DNA from: Hippasteria phrygiana
Taxonomy: Eukaryota > Echinodermata > Asteroidea > Valvatida > Goniasteridae
DNA length: 64,000 bases
Direction of reading: 5' to 3'
NCBI GenBank assembly: GCA_037893225.1
Contig: JAZGUH010000003.1
Coordinates: 558,001-622,000 of the forward strand
Made by a program: the position numbers and the translations under genes. The notes beneath the pieces were generated by a model that made no database searches, was not told the origin of the DNA, and saw only the letters and a program-made list of their open reading frames with translations. Shown here one piece after another: positions 31,600 through 44,021 of the stretch. Every line of letters starts with the position of its first letter. Position 1 is the stretch's first letter.

Positions 31600-33690
31600 C
31601 ACTAGCGCCTAATTCCTTGCGCGCTTTGTTACGTAACTCTTATAAACGCCAAGTTGCCTATTCAACTCCGGATCTGCTCTGGTTCGAGCAACCTCACCTC
31701 GCCAACACGCTCTCTGCGCAATACGAATCCATCCAACTCCGAGAATTCAAACCAGGAGATCCTTCTGGCGATCAGATCGCTATCTAATTTCATTGACAGC
31801 AAAGTTGAATCGGCCTCCAATTGTTGCAAGAAGCAACGGACTGCAGCCGATAACCCTCCCGAATTTCAAAGTGAAGGCAAGAGACCAGACTCTGAGAAAC
31901 TCTTTGCTTTATTAAAATCGACCCCGCCTTGGCTGCATAGACGCTGGAGACGCTAACACAACCAGAGACCCTCAATCAGGCCAGCAGAGACATCAAACAG
32001 CGCCAGAAGCTGATTAAATTGGCCGACCGTTCATCTTAAAGGCTGGGCCACCGTCAAAGAATACATCGCAGACGATTTGGCCGACGACTCGGATGACGAA
32101 AAACGACTCTGGAAAGCTGAAAAATGGCGACAACCAAGATTAAGAAGACAGAAGCTGCAAAGAAAGCCAAAGCCAAGGCTCGCAACCCTGGCCCGTACGC
32201 CCTCTTCCTGCTGCGCCTTCTTTTCGTTCCTTCGGCCGATATACCTACCTATCGACCTACAACCTGCTTCAAGTGCGGAATCGCAGGCCACGTCGGAACC
32301 AACTGCCCTTCCTTGCGATCACTCGGACAGTCTCGTCGATTGCAACCTTCCACTTCAACAGTCAACGACTCTTCTACAGCATAGGGACTTGGAAGCATCG
32401 GAGCAAGATTCAACGACCTCTGCCCCATCTGGTGTAAAGGGTAAGCCGAAACCTTGCTTTTCTTTTTTGGCAACACCCCATCAGGTGTAGTTCATTTTGT
32501 TCAAGAAGTTTTCTCAGTAGGATACAAGATTCCATTTTATGTCAATCCTCCACCTAGCCAAAACAATAAGTCCAGTTTAGATCACACTTTGTCGAAACGG
32601 CCATTGCGATCTGCTCGCAAAGCGCTGCATTACAGAAAGCACTATAGCCCGCCTTATTTTTGCAATCCCTTGACCGTCGCAGAAAGAAAGAAGTTGCGTT
32701 TTGCTCGATCTCCATCACCCAGACATGTTTTTTTTATTTGGAGTGAAAACTTCAAGTACGAAGACTTGGCCCATATCGCACCATCACTTGAGTACAATCG
32801 GTACTATTTTTCATTCGACTGGTTACCATCACGTCGACATATTCCCACTTCATCAGGAATATCTAGGTTTTTTTCTGGCACCATAGTACTTCAGTCGCCC
32901 GATACTAGGCCTATGTCCTTTAGGCCTGTCGTTCTTCCTATCAGCTGAAGTAGCGCCTGTCACTTCTTCACAAAATTAACTAGGCCTATTGTTCATTATT
33001 GCCGTCAAAACGGCATAGTTATATTGACGACGGACTCACTGTGTCTCCCGATTTGTTCCACAAAATTATCGCATTCATTTCATACACTCCTTCTAGAAAC
33101 ACATCGGTCTTAGCAATCCATTCCCGTCCCAGACTTGGCACGCTTCAGCGGTCACATATTATCTTTGGCACTCGGTCCAGTAGTAGCTTAGTGACCGTGG
33201 TTTTTGTCGGCCTGATAGCCAATACAGCAGTGCCGGAAATAGCGCCCTCTTGCGTCCTATTATGAATTAACCTTCGATCACGATGAAACCCAATGGGTAA
33301 TGACGTTTAGCGTGGCTGATGCAGACAACAACAAAAATAACCGCGATCTCGGACTTGAAATCAAGTCTAGTAGTTGCTATAGGTTTATGACTCGTTCATA
33401 CCGGGCCACCGAAGCATGTCGCTCAGGGCACGACTTTATTGTTGTTCCTGCCGACGCCGCTTCCGAACTCGACTTTTAGTTTACACATTTTGCATCCCCT
33501 GAACGGTTTTACCATACGAGGCAGCTTAGTCCCTTCGTTGTCCATTTTATTCCGACGCTAGCGACACAGGCTATGGCGGTCATTTCGAAGATCACCACCA
33601 CCTTCAAGTACACGGTACTTGAAGGTATCCAGAGGAACAAATAGAAAAGTTCAACCTGGTGCGAATTAGCCGCAGTAAGTTAAAGATACT
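31600..33690 (+). pseudogene. decayed DIRS/tyrosine-recombinase-type retrotransposon (gag, RT, RNase H pieces)
   Basis: The pieces are in order and on one strand. A gag-like region contains a CCHC zinc knuckle CFKCGIAGHVGTNC (32265-32306). A segment GYKIPFYVNPPPSQNN and NPLTVAERKKLRF follows (about 32520-32700), typical of the DIRS/Ngaro reverse transcriptase start. Next come NFKYEDL and, one frame over, TGYHHVDIFPLHQEYLGF (about 32740-32880), then the RT catalytic YIDDG (33020-33034). An RNase H core DASDTGYGG (33554-33580) and a CELAAV segment (about 33665) close the series. Frames change several times and blocks are missing between YIDDG and RNase H. No tyrosine recombinase domain or terminal repeats were found. 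The DIRS assignment rests on motif resemblance recalled from the family. Confidence 0.6.
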
Positions 33691-34199
33691 TCCCTGAAGG
33701 GACATCACACATCGCATATTTCTGCGCAGATAGCGATGCCGCACATTTTATCGCAGTTTTCTACGCAGATATTTGCGATATCGCTTTTTTTTCAAAATGA
33801 TGTGAATAGATGGCGCCATTTAACTTTAACAGAACAACTCAACAAGACCAAATTCTGACACTGGCGGGCGCTATACAACGGTGGACGTCGATCCACGGTA
33901 CGGATGTATTAATGGACCTGCAATGCTTCTGAACAGCTGTATAACTACCGAAGTAAGTTGAAGCCAGATTACCGTACTATAGTATGGTTAACGGGGGGGG
34001 GGGGGGGGGGGGGGGTCGTCAAACCCCAAAGTGGAACTTTTGGTGTATGAGCAACATTGTGAACACAATGGATTCAAACTACATCGAGCTAAAATATTTA
34101 AATAATGCCTTTTGGGGAATCTTTAGAAAACATTGAAAATGTTCGGAATTATTGTTAGGAGATACCAATTCATGATAATTATATTATCTGATATTTATA
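33691..34199. other. intergenic DNA with 23-base G run
   Basis: The G run is at 33993-34015. The region 33690-33790 has quasi-palindromic GCGCAGATA/TATCGC words. No gene is seen. Confidence 0.4.
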
Positions 34200-34650
34200 T
34201 TATATGATAATTATAAGGCATTTGATTTTGCTGTAATTTTCAGAAATAAATGGATTTGGGGGTTAGTATTTTATAGCGTTCTCGCAGATACTGTAACACT
34301 GACCTGTTTAAAGTTTTGTGCGTATAGATGATGGGAAAGCAGAGAAAATACATGTAATAGTCTGGTTCCCTGACCATACTTTAGACAAAACTGAGCAATT
34401 TATAGAGTCGGGGAATTATCACGTAGAGGAACTAGACCATTTCCAACGATTGTCGGCCGACAATCGTTGAAAAACGATATAAATTTCCACATTTTAATTG
34501 AAAACGACCGCACACCAGGTGCCATGATTTCACAGGATGTTTGAGACTGCTATTCGCTTACAGTCCAGTACGGTATTTCGTAATAATTCAGTAGTTTTGA
34601 TTTTTTATGTTTGCAAATGTTGTATAGCTATACCTTTTTTTAACAATGAT
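34200..34650. mobile_element. TTAA-type MITE, copy 3, with perfect 26-bp palindrome
   Basis: The blocks CAGAAATAAATGGAT, TCTGGTTCCCTGACC, GGTGCCATGATTTCACAGGA and GTTTGCAAATGTTGTATA match the copies at 8530-8807, 10562-10942 and 41655-42205 in order. At 34444-34469 there is a perfect palindrome with the half-site CAACGATTGTCGG. The same site in the copy near 42005 is decayed. Confidence 0.55.
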
Positions 34651-37202
34651 AACGCATAACTTCAGCATAGAGCATGCAACTTTGGCGAGAATAGGCCTAC
34701 CAACCATATACTTCTGGGTATAACACTGTGTTGGAGCTACGTGTAAGACGAACTGCTTATCAAAGTTATTTCTGACTGGACTGATCTGAGAAACTCCAAT
34801 AATGTCGTTTTGTGAAGGGAAAAAGGGACATTTCAATTGACAATATTTTATAAAACACTGCAAATTGATGTCAAAAATTATGAAAAATTTAAACTTCAAC
34901 TCCCGGTCAATGTTTTTTTCACATTGCCACAGGGCAAAGACAGACTGAAGAGTCCGTCGCTAGACTAGTCAGTGTCTGGCACCAAGCGTTCGCACAAAAG
35001 GTGACTGTGAAATACAATCACGTGCTTTGAAATTTGGTACATTTAAACATGTTTACAGCAAGAAAATAATTTCTCCTCGCTAATCACCAGATCCCTGAAC
35101 AACGTAAGTCAATTTGACTACATACAAACAACTTATGGTCTGCCATAATAGGCTATCGAAAAAAAAATTGATGTTTTTGCTTGGTTTTAAAAGGAAATTA
35201 GAAATGTTTACGACTGATGAGATGTGTAATCTCGTACAAAATCCCTTTCACTTTGCGGACACATCAAGTTTGTATTTTCGACTGTGAAAATCAACCATGT
35301 TTTAATATTAAACGACCACAGCACTCAGGGGAGACGGTGCGACGCCAAGCAATCGTTACTAGAGGGGATTATGAATCGGAGTACCTGCGGGATGAAGCTC
35401 TGATGTGGTATAGTAATTACGTCATTGCTGATGGTTGTTGACTTAAATTAATGAAAATATTAATGGATAAAGTGCAAAGAAAAGCTCCCCTCACAGTCCC
35501 ATGCGTAACGCACCATGTTTTGTTTTTCTTATTACATTACCGGTATCATCCTAATGACTAATAAAACATAAATTCTTCTTGGAATTCTTATAATTTCGAT
35601 TGCTTTAAGGGGGTTACTAACATGCGCGAATTCTTTTGACATGCCTTAATGCTTGAGCAATCACATTCTTCAAAAGTGCACTTTTGATTAAATAACCAAG
35701 CGAAAAATACGAAGAGAAATCTGTGGTACCGTCAGTTTTATTTCTAACCAAGCAAACCAATATGCGACCCCGGCAGCAACACACTGATATTGTCGTTGGT
35801 CAATGATAAATTTCACTAAAAAATTAACTGATGCGTTTTCATTGACTATCAATATAGGATTTACAGTTGATCAAATAAAGTTCAAAGCAAAGATGGTATT
35901 TGTCCAAATGTTCAAGGATATCCCAGACAAAACGGGCGTCATCGCATGTAGGTCGTCTTAAAACTCACCAGGGTGGGGCCAGTCCGCTCTTCCTGTTCTG
36001 GCTAGAATACCTCTCAGAAATCCAGTGTTTTCATGATGCAAAGTTTGAACAGAATTAGACTACTTATAAAAATGCGACAGTCGATGAAACCCTTCACTAA
36101 TCAGTCTTTTTAGACTAGGCTGTCACTCAACTTGTACTCGACTGATTAAAGAAGGAACACATGATCGTTACTCAGAATAAAAATACATTTTATGCAACTA
36201 TGCCACATTATACAAATAATGAATGTTTATGAGTGCGATTGTAAGAATAATTTCATGAGGTGACAGATTGAATGTTCCATTCCACGAGGCGAAGCCAAGT
36301 GGAATGGGACATTCCATCTGTCAAACGCGTTACCGTTTGATAGAACCATGTGATAGAACTTTTGTTGGCGGTGCGGGCTCGCGTCGTGCGATGGGACGAA
36401 TAATTAAATGCACGTGATCGACGATCCACCAATCGGATCAGGTGTTGTATAAGTTATAATTGTTTTCACCAGTCCCTCTCTATATTGGGAAGTTGCTCAT
36501 GGCTTTGCCAGCATGTGTTATTTGGAGCTAAATTTGGGATTCTATTGAAGGTAAACCATTTTGAGCAAAAATGTAACAAGAAAATACTGAAAAGTAGCCC
36601 CGTTAAGCTTTTCTTAAAAAAAGCAAAAATGAAACATTTTACTATTCCTTTTATCACTTAAGTCTTTGATAACGCATTCCGACCGTCGCTCATTTTTCTT
36701 ATTCCTGTGTGCTTCTTAAAAAGTGATGGAAATAAGAATTCAGTCACAGAGATGTCAGTAAACATAATTCTTTAACACCAAGGACGCATAATTAAATTCC
36801 TCTTTTTGTAATTTGAAGATGATAACCATAATCTCAATAATAAGTGAAAAACATAATTATCCAAAGGTGCAGTAACTGTCGAGGCTAATTTCATCGCCGT
36901 CTCGTTTTCTGGGAACAATCAGTCTTGGGTGTCAATGAGCCAAATTCTCACAGGCTGCAAATCAAGTCATTCGCCACCAGTCCTTCGTCTGCGGTAAACG
37001 AACCCATCCCTCCATTCTAGAGATCCCGCCACGTGGAATTAAGACGGGCTTCATCGATCTTGGACAATCATCGGATGAGCAATCTGTTGGTTAATACGCG
37101 TGTAGATGGATGGCAGCATTTTAAAGGAAAGAGGCCTTTGCAATGAATGATATTGCCGTAAATCATGAGCGGACTGCCTTATACGGGGAATGTAAGATTG
37201 AT
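34651..37202. other. intergenic DNA
   Basis: No supported gene. The frames at 34588-34899, 35217-35441 and 36466-36657 have no recognised content. The hairpin at 36261-36323 is listed separately. Confidence 0.4.
36261..36323. other. 25-bp near-perfect hairpin
   Basis: TGACAGATTGAATGTTCCAT then TCCAC pairs with GTGGAATGGGACATTCCATC then TGTCA, with two mismatches in 25 and a 13-nt loop. It is probably a minimal foldback. A hairpin RNA is possible but unsupported. Confidence 0.6.
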
Positions 37203-37378
37203 CTGTGTAAACATCCTTGTATTTGTGTAAATATTTTTGAATGTGTTTGAATATTCATTTGTAATTAAAAATGTATGCAGGGTCCCAATAACACCAGATT
37301 TCAAATGTTTGGGCACACATTGGGTAAAGAAATGTAATAAATAAATAAATAAATAAATATATAAATAAATAAATAAAA
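37203..37378 (+). repeat. retroposon 3' tail, copy 2, with (AATA)n
   Basis: It shares ordered blocks with 7103-7283 (GTGTAAATATT, TATGCAGGGTCCC, TTTGGGCACAC, GGGTAAAGAAATGTAATAAA). It ends in an AATA microsatellite of about 45 bp (37330-37378), as expected for a LINE-type tail. Confidence 0.55.
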
Positions 37379-40248
37379 TATCTAGTTCAATTTATTTTCA
37401 CATATATGACCACGTGTTACAAAACTACAAGCATAATACAAATGATTGTTTTAAACAAAGAGGAAAAGAGGTGGATTTTTAGTACATGTACTTAGCCTAA
37501 TATAATTGCATCAGTTTATGCCGGGAAGCACTCAAGAGTATAAGAACAGTGTTAAAAAACAATCCTTCAAAAATATCAACCAATATAGTTTTGAAAAAAT
37601 ATAATAAGTCCAAACCACACAATCTGTTTAACTTTTAAGAAACAATTAGCCAAACTTGGAAACTTGGAAAGTTTGATACATTTGTACGCAATGCTAGCTA
37701 CATGCAGGCTGTTGTGCATATATTATGAAGACATCATGCTTTAGTTAAGCTCATGAATACGGAAATTTGCATAAAAACCAAAATGTGACATAATCCAACA
37801 AAATGAAACCCAAGTCGCCAGAGTTGCTTTTGAATTACAGCCCCTTAAACATGACTTATACAGTGGAAATCAATAGGAACTGTCAAGGTCTTCACCCACA
37901 CAATGTCCATATTTATCGGGATGTCAAACGGAGTGATATATCAGATTGAAGAGGCCAAGTAGGCTCTATCCAATGCAAGTAAAGAACTAACAAGTCAAAA
38001 ATGACCTTAAGGCTCATTTCGTAGGATCCCGTCACAAATGTTGACATTACTCTCTGGATTTGCTGCAACGACGGGGTAATTATCCAAGTCGTACAACTCC
38101 TATCGCTTGATTCCTTTAACGGAAGAATGCGGTCTCCCTGCCACTTCTATCCACGGTGTGTATTTTGCCATTTAGATCAATAAAACCAGTGTCCCTGACA
38201 TTAGCGCGCGGCGGTGTTGTTCATTCGGGGATATCAGTGGCGACGGACTGAGTTTGCAATTTTGTGACAAAAACCAGCCAAGTTTTGCGTCATTTCTGAG
38301 AACGAAAGACGGATTGCTAAAACACAAGTGGGCGTGTGTACGATTGTTCCATTGAATTATATTTTTGTCACGGTCGATTTTTTGCAATTAAGTCGGAGTC
38401 CTTCGCGATGTTGGTTCGTCATTACGTCGGACGGCTTATGATGATGTCATCCGGCGCGCGTCAGTGACTTTGGGTCAAAGTGGGCGGAACCAGGTTTCGG
38501 AACATGTTGTTCGTTTTTCGGGGAGTCGATGGATTTTCGATCATTTCGGAACAAACAAGCATAGAGGCGATGATTGTGCGTCTTATTAGATCGATCGCAA
38601 TGACAGAAATAGATTCCTCTCGATAAAGCTGCATATATTCTCTTAAATAATAGTGGGCAAATATAAAGAACAAATTTCTTTTGTTTGTATCGATAAAGTT
38701 TGCATTAACATACCCTTAATGACATTTATCGGATGCCTCTTTTTGACTGGTAGCTAGCTGTGAGCCACTTGTTAAAGGATAAAAAATATGTAAGAATTAT
38801 ATTAAACAAAGCAAGAGGAACATTTGAAAATGATCATGCAATCATGAAAATTTGAATGCCATTATAGATATCTTGGAAGTTGTAATGCTGGTGCACTTGT
38901 GTTGCTCCAAATGTACTCACATAAGACAAATGATTAAGATAAAATTAAAATAATTTCGTGAGAAAATGTCGATGCATGGGCGTAGATCTTCATGTAAATG
39001 TTGGAGTGTAAAGTCGGTTGTGAAATTTAGACGTTTTGGGGCATTGTGTATACTAAGAGTATAGGTCAAATAAAATCTTATCCCCCGACTCTTAAATTTT
39101 AGGGGGATAAAAGGTATTTTGTATCTTGGTTTAGTCAATCGATTTATATGCATTATGTAGGCAAATGGGAGACTTTTGCGACGCTGGTGGCAGCAGACAT
39201 AACAGCAGTCCTTTTTGCTAGTTCTGAGCATGCGCGGGTAGTTCCAAGCATGCATGCGCACGAGAACAATGGAAAAGGACCACACGCTTGACCGTGTTTG
39301 TGGTTTTTTTCTCTCATATACCATCGTAAACAATATGTTAGCACCTATGGTTGGCTGACAAGGACACGTTGTCATTTTTAAGGTATAATACGTGAAGAGA
39401 ATTACTGTCCATGAATGGTACCGGTAGTGCATTTACCAATTAGGCCTATATATACCTTGCGGTTTGTAGCCACGTAAGCACAATCGATTTTTTGTTCATC
39501 CCGGGCTGTCTAATCAAGGAATCTAGCACACCCAACAATTAAGACGTCACATTTTTAAGCCTCTGTTTTCCCCCTACAAATCTGATTTCTAGGCTATTAA
39601 TGGGACCGTGGAAATCGGGTTAGGCACACACGACGGTAAAATGTCCGCCGGGAAATCATCACGCCAACGTCCGGCCGGTTTATAAGCGCTCTGACCGCTC
39701 AATAATCTGGCTTCCCAAAGTGATGGGCAACAGTTTGTCTTGAATAAACCCCATACGGGAGGTCGAGTTGACTTTCAGCACGAATTAATCTGCAAACATG
39801 TGGGTTGCGCAGTCTCGTAAAAGGCAAAACAATTAACCGAAACTTTAAGAGCTGGGGTCCGAATTTGCTTATCCTTCCTCCATGGCTGAATCAAACGGGC
39901 CCTTGGCTATGTATCTGAAACAAACACTAATGGAATATGGGCCAACATAACTGACGTTAAGTGACGTATTGCATTACTCACTTGGACCGAGCCTGATGTA
40001 TATCTGGGCCGTTCCATGTTTTCTACTTCTGTTTTCTACTTCTTGTTTTCAACGGACTTCGGTTTTTTTTCCTCCCCGGAAAACAGAGATGAGAAAATGA
40101 AAATAGCCTTTAAAATACCCTCGTTTTTCTTTTCATGGCTTTTAAATACCAAACAGCCGTGTTATCATTATTTTTTCCAGTGTAAATTTTTGCCTCCCAA
40201 AGGCACTAAGAGTACGATCTTATAAACACAGAAATCTGTCGGCAGGTG
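37379..40248. other. intergenic DNA
   Basis: No supported gene. 37700-37800 is a diverged copy of the repeat near 9170-9290. The frames at 38917-39432 and 38461-38673 (minus) have no recognised domain. Confidence 0.4.
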
Positions 40249-40462
40249 TTACAACCCTTTGAAGCCGGATGACGTCTATAGACGCCAAAAAAATTACCAC
40301 CAGGCCGGATGACGTCTATACACGCCATTCTCTGCATTTTCAATCCATTGTTGGATGATTGTGTATTTTACGCTTGGCTGCACAAGCCTCTTGTGTCCGT
40401 TTCGCTTGGCTGCACAGGCCGCCCCGGCGCCTCATAATAAACAATCGTACTCAAGGGGTTAA
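40249..40462. mobile_element. piggyBac-like MITE
   Basis: The left end is TTACAACCCTTTGA and the right end TCAAGGGGTTAA, i.e. inverted CCCTTTGA-type ends next to TTAC (decayed) and TTAA. Inside are a direct repeat of GCCGGATGACGTCTATA (40264 and 40303) and a direct repeat of CGCTTGGCTGCACA. These ends and the GATGACG interior are typical of piggyBac-derived MITEs. Confidence 0.55.
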
Positions 40463-41089
40463 TTTATATATTTCATTGCGATCGAACCCAAATGCATAGT
40501 CAATAGGTGCACTTCGCAGACACAGTTAATCAAATTGTCTTCGATACAGGGCAATTTAAAGTTCGCCACCATGCCGCCCGTAGCTGAGCTCAACACTTCC
40601 TCCGCGGACTGACAGACCGAGCGGGCAGCCGGTCGGATCTGATCCGTCACTCCGCGGCTAATTACCCGCTCGACGAGCCGCGACCGCGCGCGGTGTCACT
40701 CCGGCTTCCCGTGCCTCAGCCTTTTATAATTTTCGAGCGACTGTGGTATGCAGTCGTTGTGTCCATGCAAATAGAAGTAATTCAGACAAGAGAGATGGCA
40801 CACTATACTTTAAAGAGGTCCTCGTGCAGTGAATTTCCAACAAAATATCTGTATTCACGTAACTGCACTCGAGCATGGCCTTACATATATCGACTGATGT
40901 ATCAACCCGTTTTATCCGACTCGACTGTAGCTGAGTTATCAAAAACTGTTCTTTATCGACACTTCAATGAGCCCATCAGAACTACAGCAGCGTAACGACA
41001 GGGAACGGAGCGATGTAGGCGTGGGGCGAGTGCCCCTGTAACCGAGGCCTAGCCTCTGCTCCCCTCCCCCCTGGCCCTCCCACTGGAGA

Positions 41090-41235
41090 TTACCGTAAAA
41101 TGACCCCGTCTGGGTCTATTGGTCTGAAAATTGGTACAACTTCTTTGGTATATATTGAAGATTTATCTTCTATTGACCCAGGAAAAGCGTAAGGGCTGGC
41201 AAACTAAAATGTGGTTAATAACCCCCACCACCTGC
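41090..41235. repeat. interspersed repeat, copy 1
   Basis: The blocks ACCCCGTCTGGGTCTATTGG, TTCTTTGGTATATATTGAAG and CTAAAATGTGG recur diverged at 46490-46640. Family unknown. Confidence 0.5.
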
Positions 41236-41654
41236 AACAAATGAAGTCTATTGTATTTTATTTGGGTTTTTCTCTGTTAATTGTCTAAAAGGAAAATTGA
41301 TGCCCCCTGTAGTTTCCCCTGTTTTTATTGGAAAATGGCAAGGCGCGAAATACTGGAGTTAAATGACGCAGATGCATTCAGTCTCTGCTGAAATAATCTT
41401 CGGTTTCTCATTCAATGAAATGCTTCACACTGAATGCCACAATGTCAATGTCAAAGTCGTTTTCTTTGACTCGAGTGGATTTTTGTGGAAATAGTGTCTG
41501 AATCGCTCTGACGCGTACACAATGATAATTCTACCAAATTTGACTGTTGAAGCGAGGAGGTGTTATCCTCCGGGCCCCAACAACCGCCTTAAAATATACT
41601 CTAGTCCCCGACAGACCTGTCAAATTTCCGTACCGTAAAAGAAGGAACAAAATC

Positions 41655-42205
41655 CTTTAAACGTAGTGTACATGATTGGTCATGGTTGCAATTTTCAGAA
41701 ATGGGCGGATTTGCGTTCTTGGATGGCGAAAAAAAGGAGAGAAAAACAGCGTTCGTTTTCAACCGTCAGGCGGCATTTGTTATAGCGTCCTCTTGTAAAA
41801 TAAGCCCAATTTTTGTAAATGATATCGTTTTTAATTGGTCACAGTACAGAGGCCGAGGGCCGAGCGAAACGTCCAAGATCCACTGCATGCACTGGTTACA
41901 ACGCGTCGCTTCGGTACACCACGCGTGCGCCCGTTTTCGGATTGTTAACCTATTTTTAGACACAACACGGATTAACTGTACATTCGGTCAATAGAGGGCA
42001 GTTTTTCAACGATTGTTACGCGGAACAATGGTTGGAAAACGATATAAATTTCAACTTTTCTTGAAAACGAAAGCACACCGGGTGCCATCATTTCACAGGA
42101 TGATGAAGACTGATATTAACTGTAAGTCTAGTCAGGTATTTTGTAATAGGCATAATTCAGTAAAAAGAAATGGGAGGATTACCAATCGTGTACACTACCT
42201 GTAAC
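41655..42205. mobile_element. TTAA-type MITE, copy 4
   Basis: It starts TTTAAACGTAGTGTACATGA and ends TCGTGTACACTACCTGTAA. It contains the inverse of the 10.8-kb copy's CGCCATCC/GAACGCCGTTTTTCTC block and the CACCGGGTGCCATCATTTCA block. It looks like a composite with an insert near 41790-41990. Confidence 0.5.
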
Positions 42206-42815
42206 AACCCCTCTAAACCAAAAGAAACATACATAGACAAATATAAGGCTTTTCTGCTTTAATGTTTTAAGCTACATTTAGGCGCGCAAGAAGGTAATCT
42301 GCTGCCAGATTTTGCGCATCAACGCCGGCCATAATTTATGAATGACACATGCATTTAGTTTAAGCCTTGCGTTTTAGTGAACGGCCACAAATTAACGTGC
42401 AATGTGGTACAAGATGCTACCATCACGGGAATGATAAATGTAGGCTACAATCTCGGGCTCGGCGAGTTTCCTGTTGCACTGCAAACAACGACTCTCGCTG
42501 AACGAGGCAAAGAGTCAACTCGACTCGAGGTTGGAGGAGAGACCCGACCGATTACTGGGCAAACAGTGCCGGGAAAATATCGCATCTCCCGGCCGGTATA
42601 GAAATAGGCCAGCCGCTCTCTGGACTGAAACACGTTGTTTGATCAACACCTAGATTACCTCAAAGGAGTGTGGAGGAGGGAGGGAGAAGAGAGATGCTAT
42701 CGAACGGAGGCATTAACCAAGTTGGGGAATTGCCGCTTTTCTGGTGAAGACATAAAAAATAATCCACGTATAAATTGTTTTCCCCACCCAGCGGCGTAGC
42801 CAGGGCTGTCTCCAT

Positions 42816-42956
42816 GGGGGGGGGGGGGGGGGGGGGGGTAGGTGAGGGATGTTATAGTGCGGGGGGGGGGGGGGGGGGCTCATGTTTTTTCTTTATAATA
42901 CTATTTTCTGCGTATTATTTTCTGCGCCCCCCCCCCACGCCCCCCCCCCCCCCCCC
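42816..42956. repeat. paired poly-G and poly-C runs
   Basis: G23 at 42816-42838, G18 at 42861-42878, C10 at 42927-42936 and C17 at 42940-42956 lie within 141 bp. The G and C runs could pair or form quadruplex and i-motif structures. Run lengths in an assembly should not be trusted. Confidence 0.8.
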
Positions 42957-42964
42957 TTGATACC

Positions 42965-43075
42965 TTGATACGCATTATTAATGCCTTGCAGTGGAAGAGT
43001 TATTACCCATCCCAAACCTTGTCTTGTTTCAGTGTGAGGGGCTGGTTCTTCCACACTTTGCTCTGTCGGCCATCT
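42965..43075 (+). repeat. SINE tail fragment
   Basis: ATGCCTTGCAGTGGA, TTACCCATCCC, CTTGTCTTGTTTCAGTGTGA and CTTCCACACTTTGCTCT match the tail of the SINE at 51317-51555 in the same order. Confidence 0.55.
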
Positions 43076-43109
43076 TGGAGCAAATTCGATTAGCGACTAT
43101 TAAGGTCCC

Positions 43110-43624
43110 GGTGAGCGTGAAATATAGTGACTATGAAATACGGCCGTATTTGCACATGTCTAAAGTGATCGATGATATCGATGATTGGGAGAGTGGTCGG
43201 TCAAGTGAGAGGGTTTAACCAATAATAGGAAAGAATGAGTCGGATATTCATGGGAGTCGGATATTCATGACACCGGATCGCGCAGTGATCCATTAGTTGG
43301 TTTAAACGCCAAATTTCCGCGTAATGGATGGAGCGAACCAGCGGTTGGAACACTGATCGACACCCAGATCTGTGTGAAACAAACAGGCCCTGTCGACCAC
43401 AAGGCCCTGTGCGAATTACTTGGCTGTGGCTTGAGCGGCTGCAGCCACGTCGCATAGACTTTTTTGTAATGTTAAGCCGTTGTCATATGAATATCCGACT
43501 CCTCTTCCCTATTATTGGTTAAACACTCTCACGTGACCGGCCACTCTCCCAATTATCGATATTATCGATCACTTTGCATGTGCAATACTTCCGTATTTCA
43601 TAGTGACAATATTTCACGCTACAC
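43110..43624. mobile_element. long-TIR DNA element, 515 bp
   Basis: The left arm (about 43110-43262: GGTGAGCGTGAAATATAGTG, CGATTGGGAGAGTGG-like, TCGGATATTCATG) is inverted on the right (about 43475-43624: CATATGAATATCCGACTCC, CCACTCTCCCAATTATCGAT, ATATTTCACGCTACACC). The 210-bp centre has no transposase. A diverged single arm lies at 27963-28085. Confidence 0.65.
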
Positions 43625-44021
43625 CGTAGCCAAGTAATTCGGACACGGCCTTAGTCGATATTCCATGGTTAACCTATGCACGAAATATATGGTGGATGGC
43701 AGGCAAATTCGACCAATGGTTGGTAAATTGAACTATACTAGGTTGGTGGAGACATCTGAGCAAAGCATTGACATCCAAAGACTTGGCATGTTGTGTTTTA
43801 TCTCGAATGTGCACGCTTGCAAGAGTGGATTGAAAATGTCATTTACTGTTTGTAAAAGCTCGTATATGTATACATGAATCTTCATTTAAAACACCACTCA
43901 AAAATGACCCCCATGTCTAATGGACCTAACATAAACGCATTACGATCTCAACTAAATTCCTGAAATCTCACGGTGAGATTCTACATTGTTTTCGCAAAAG
44001 AAAACGTATATATGAGCCTAT

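Noticed and set aside
39100..39432. 171-codon minus-strand frame
   Set aside because: Its composition looks random, with no domain and no promoter context.
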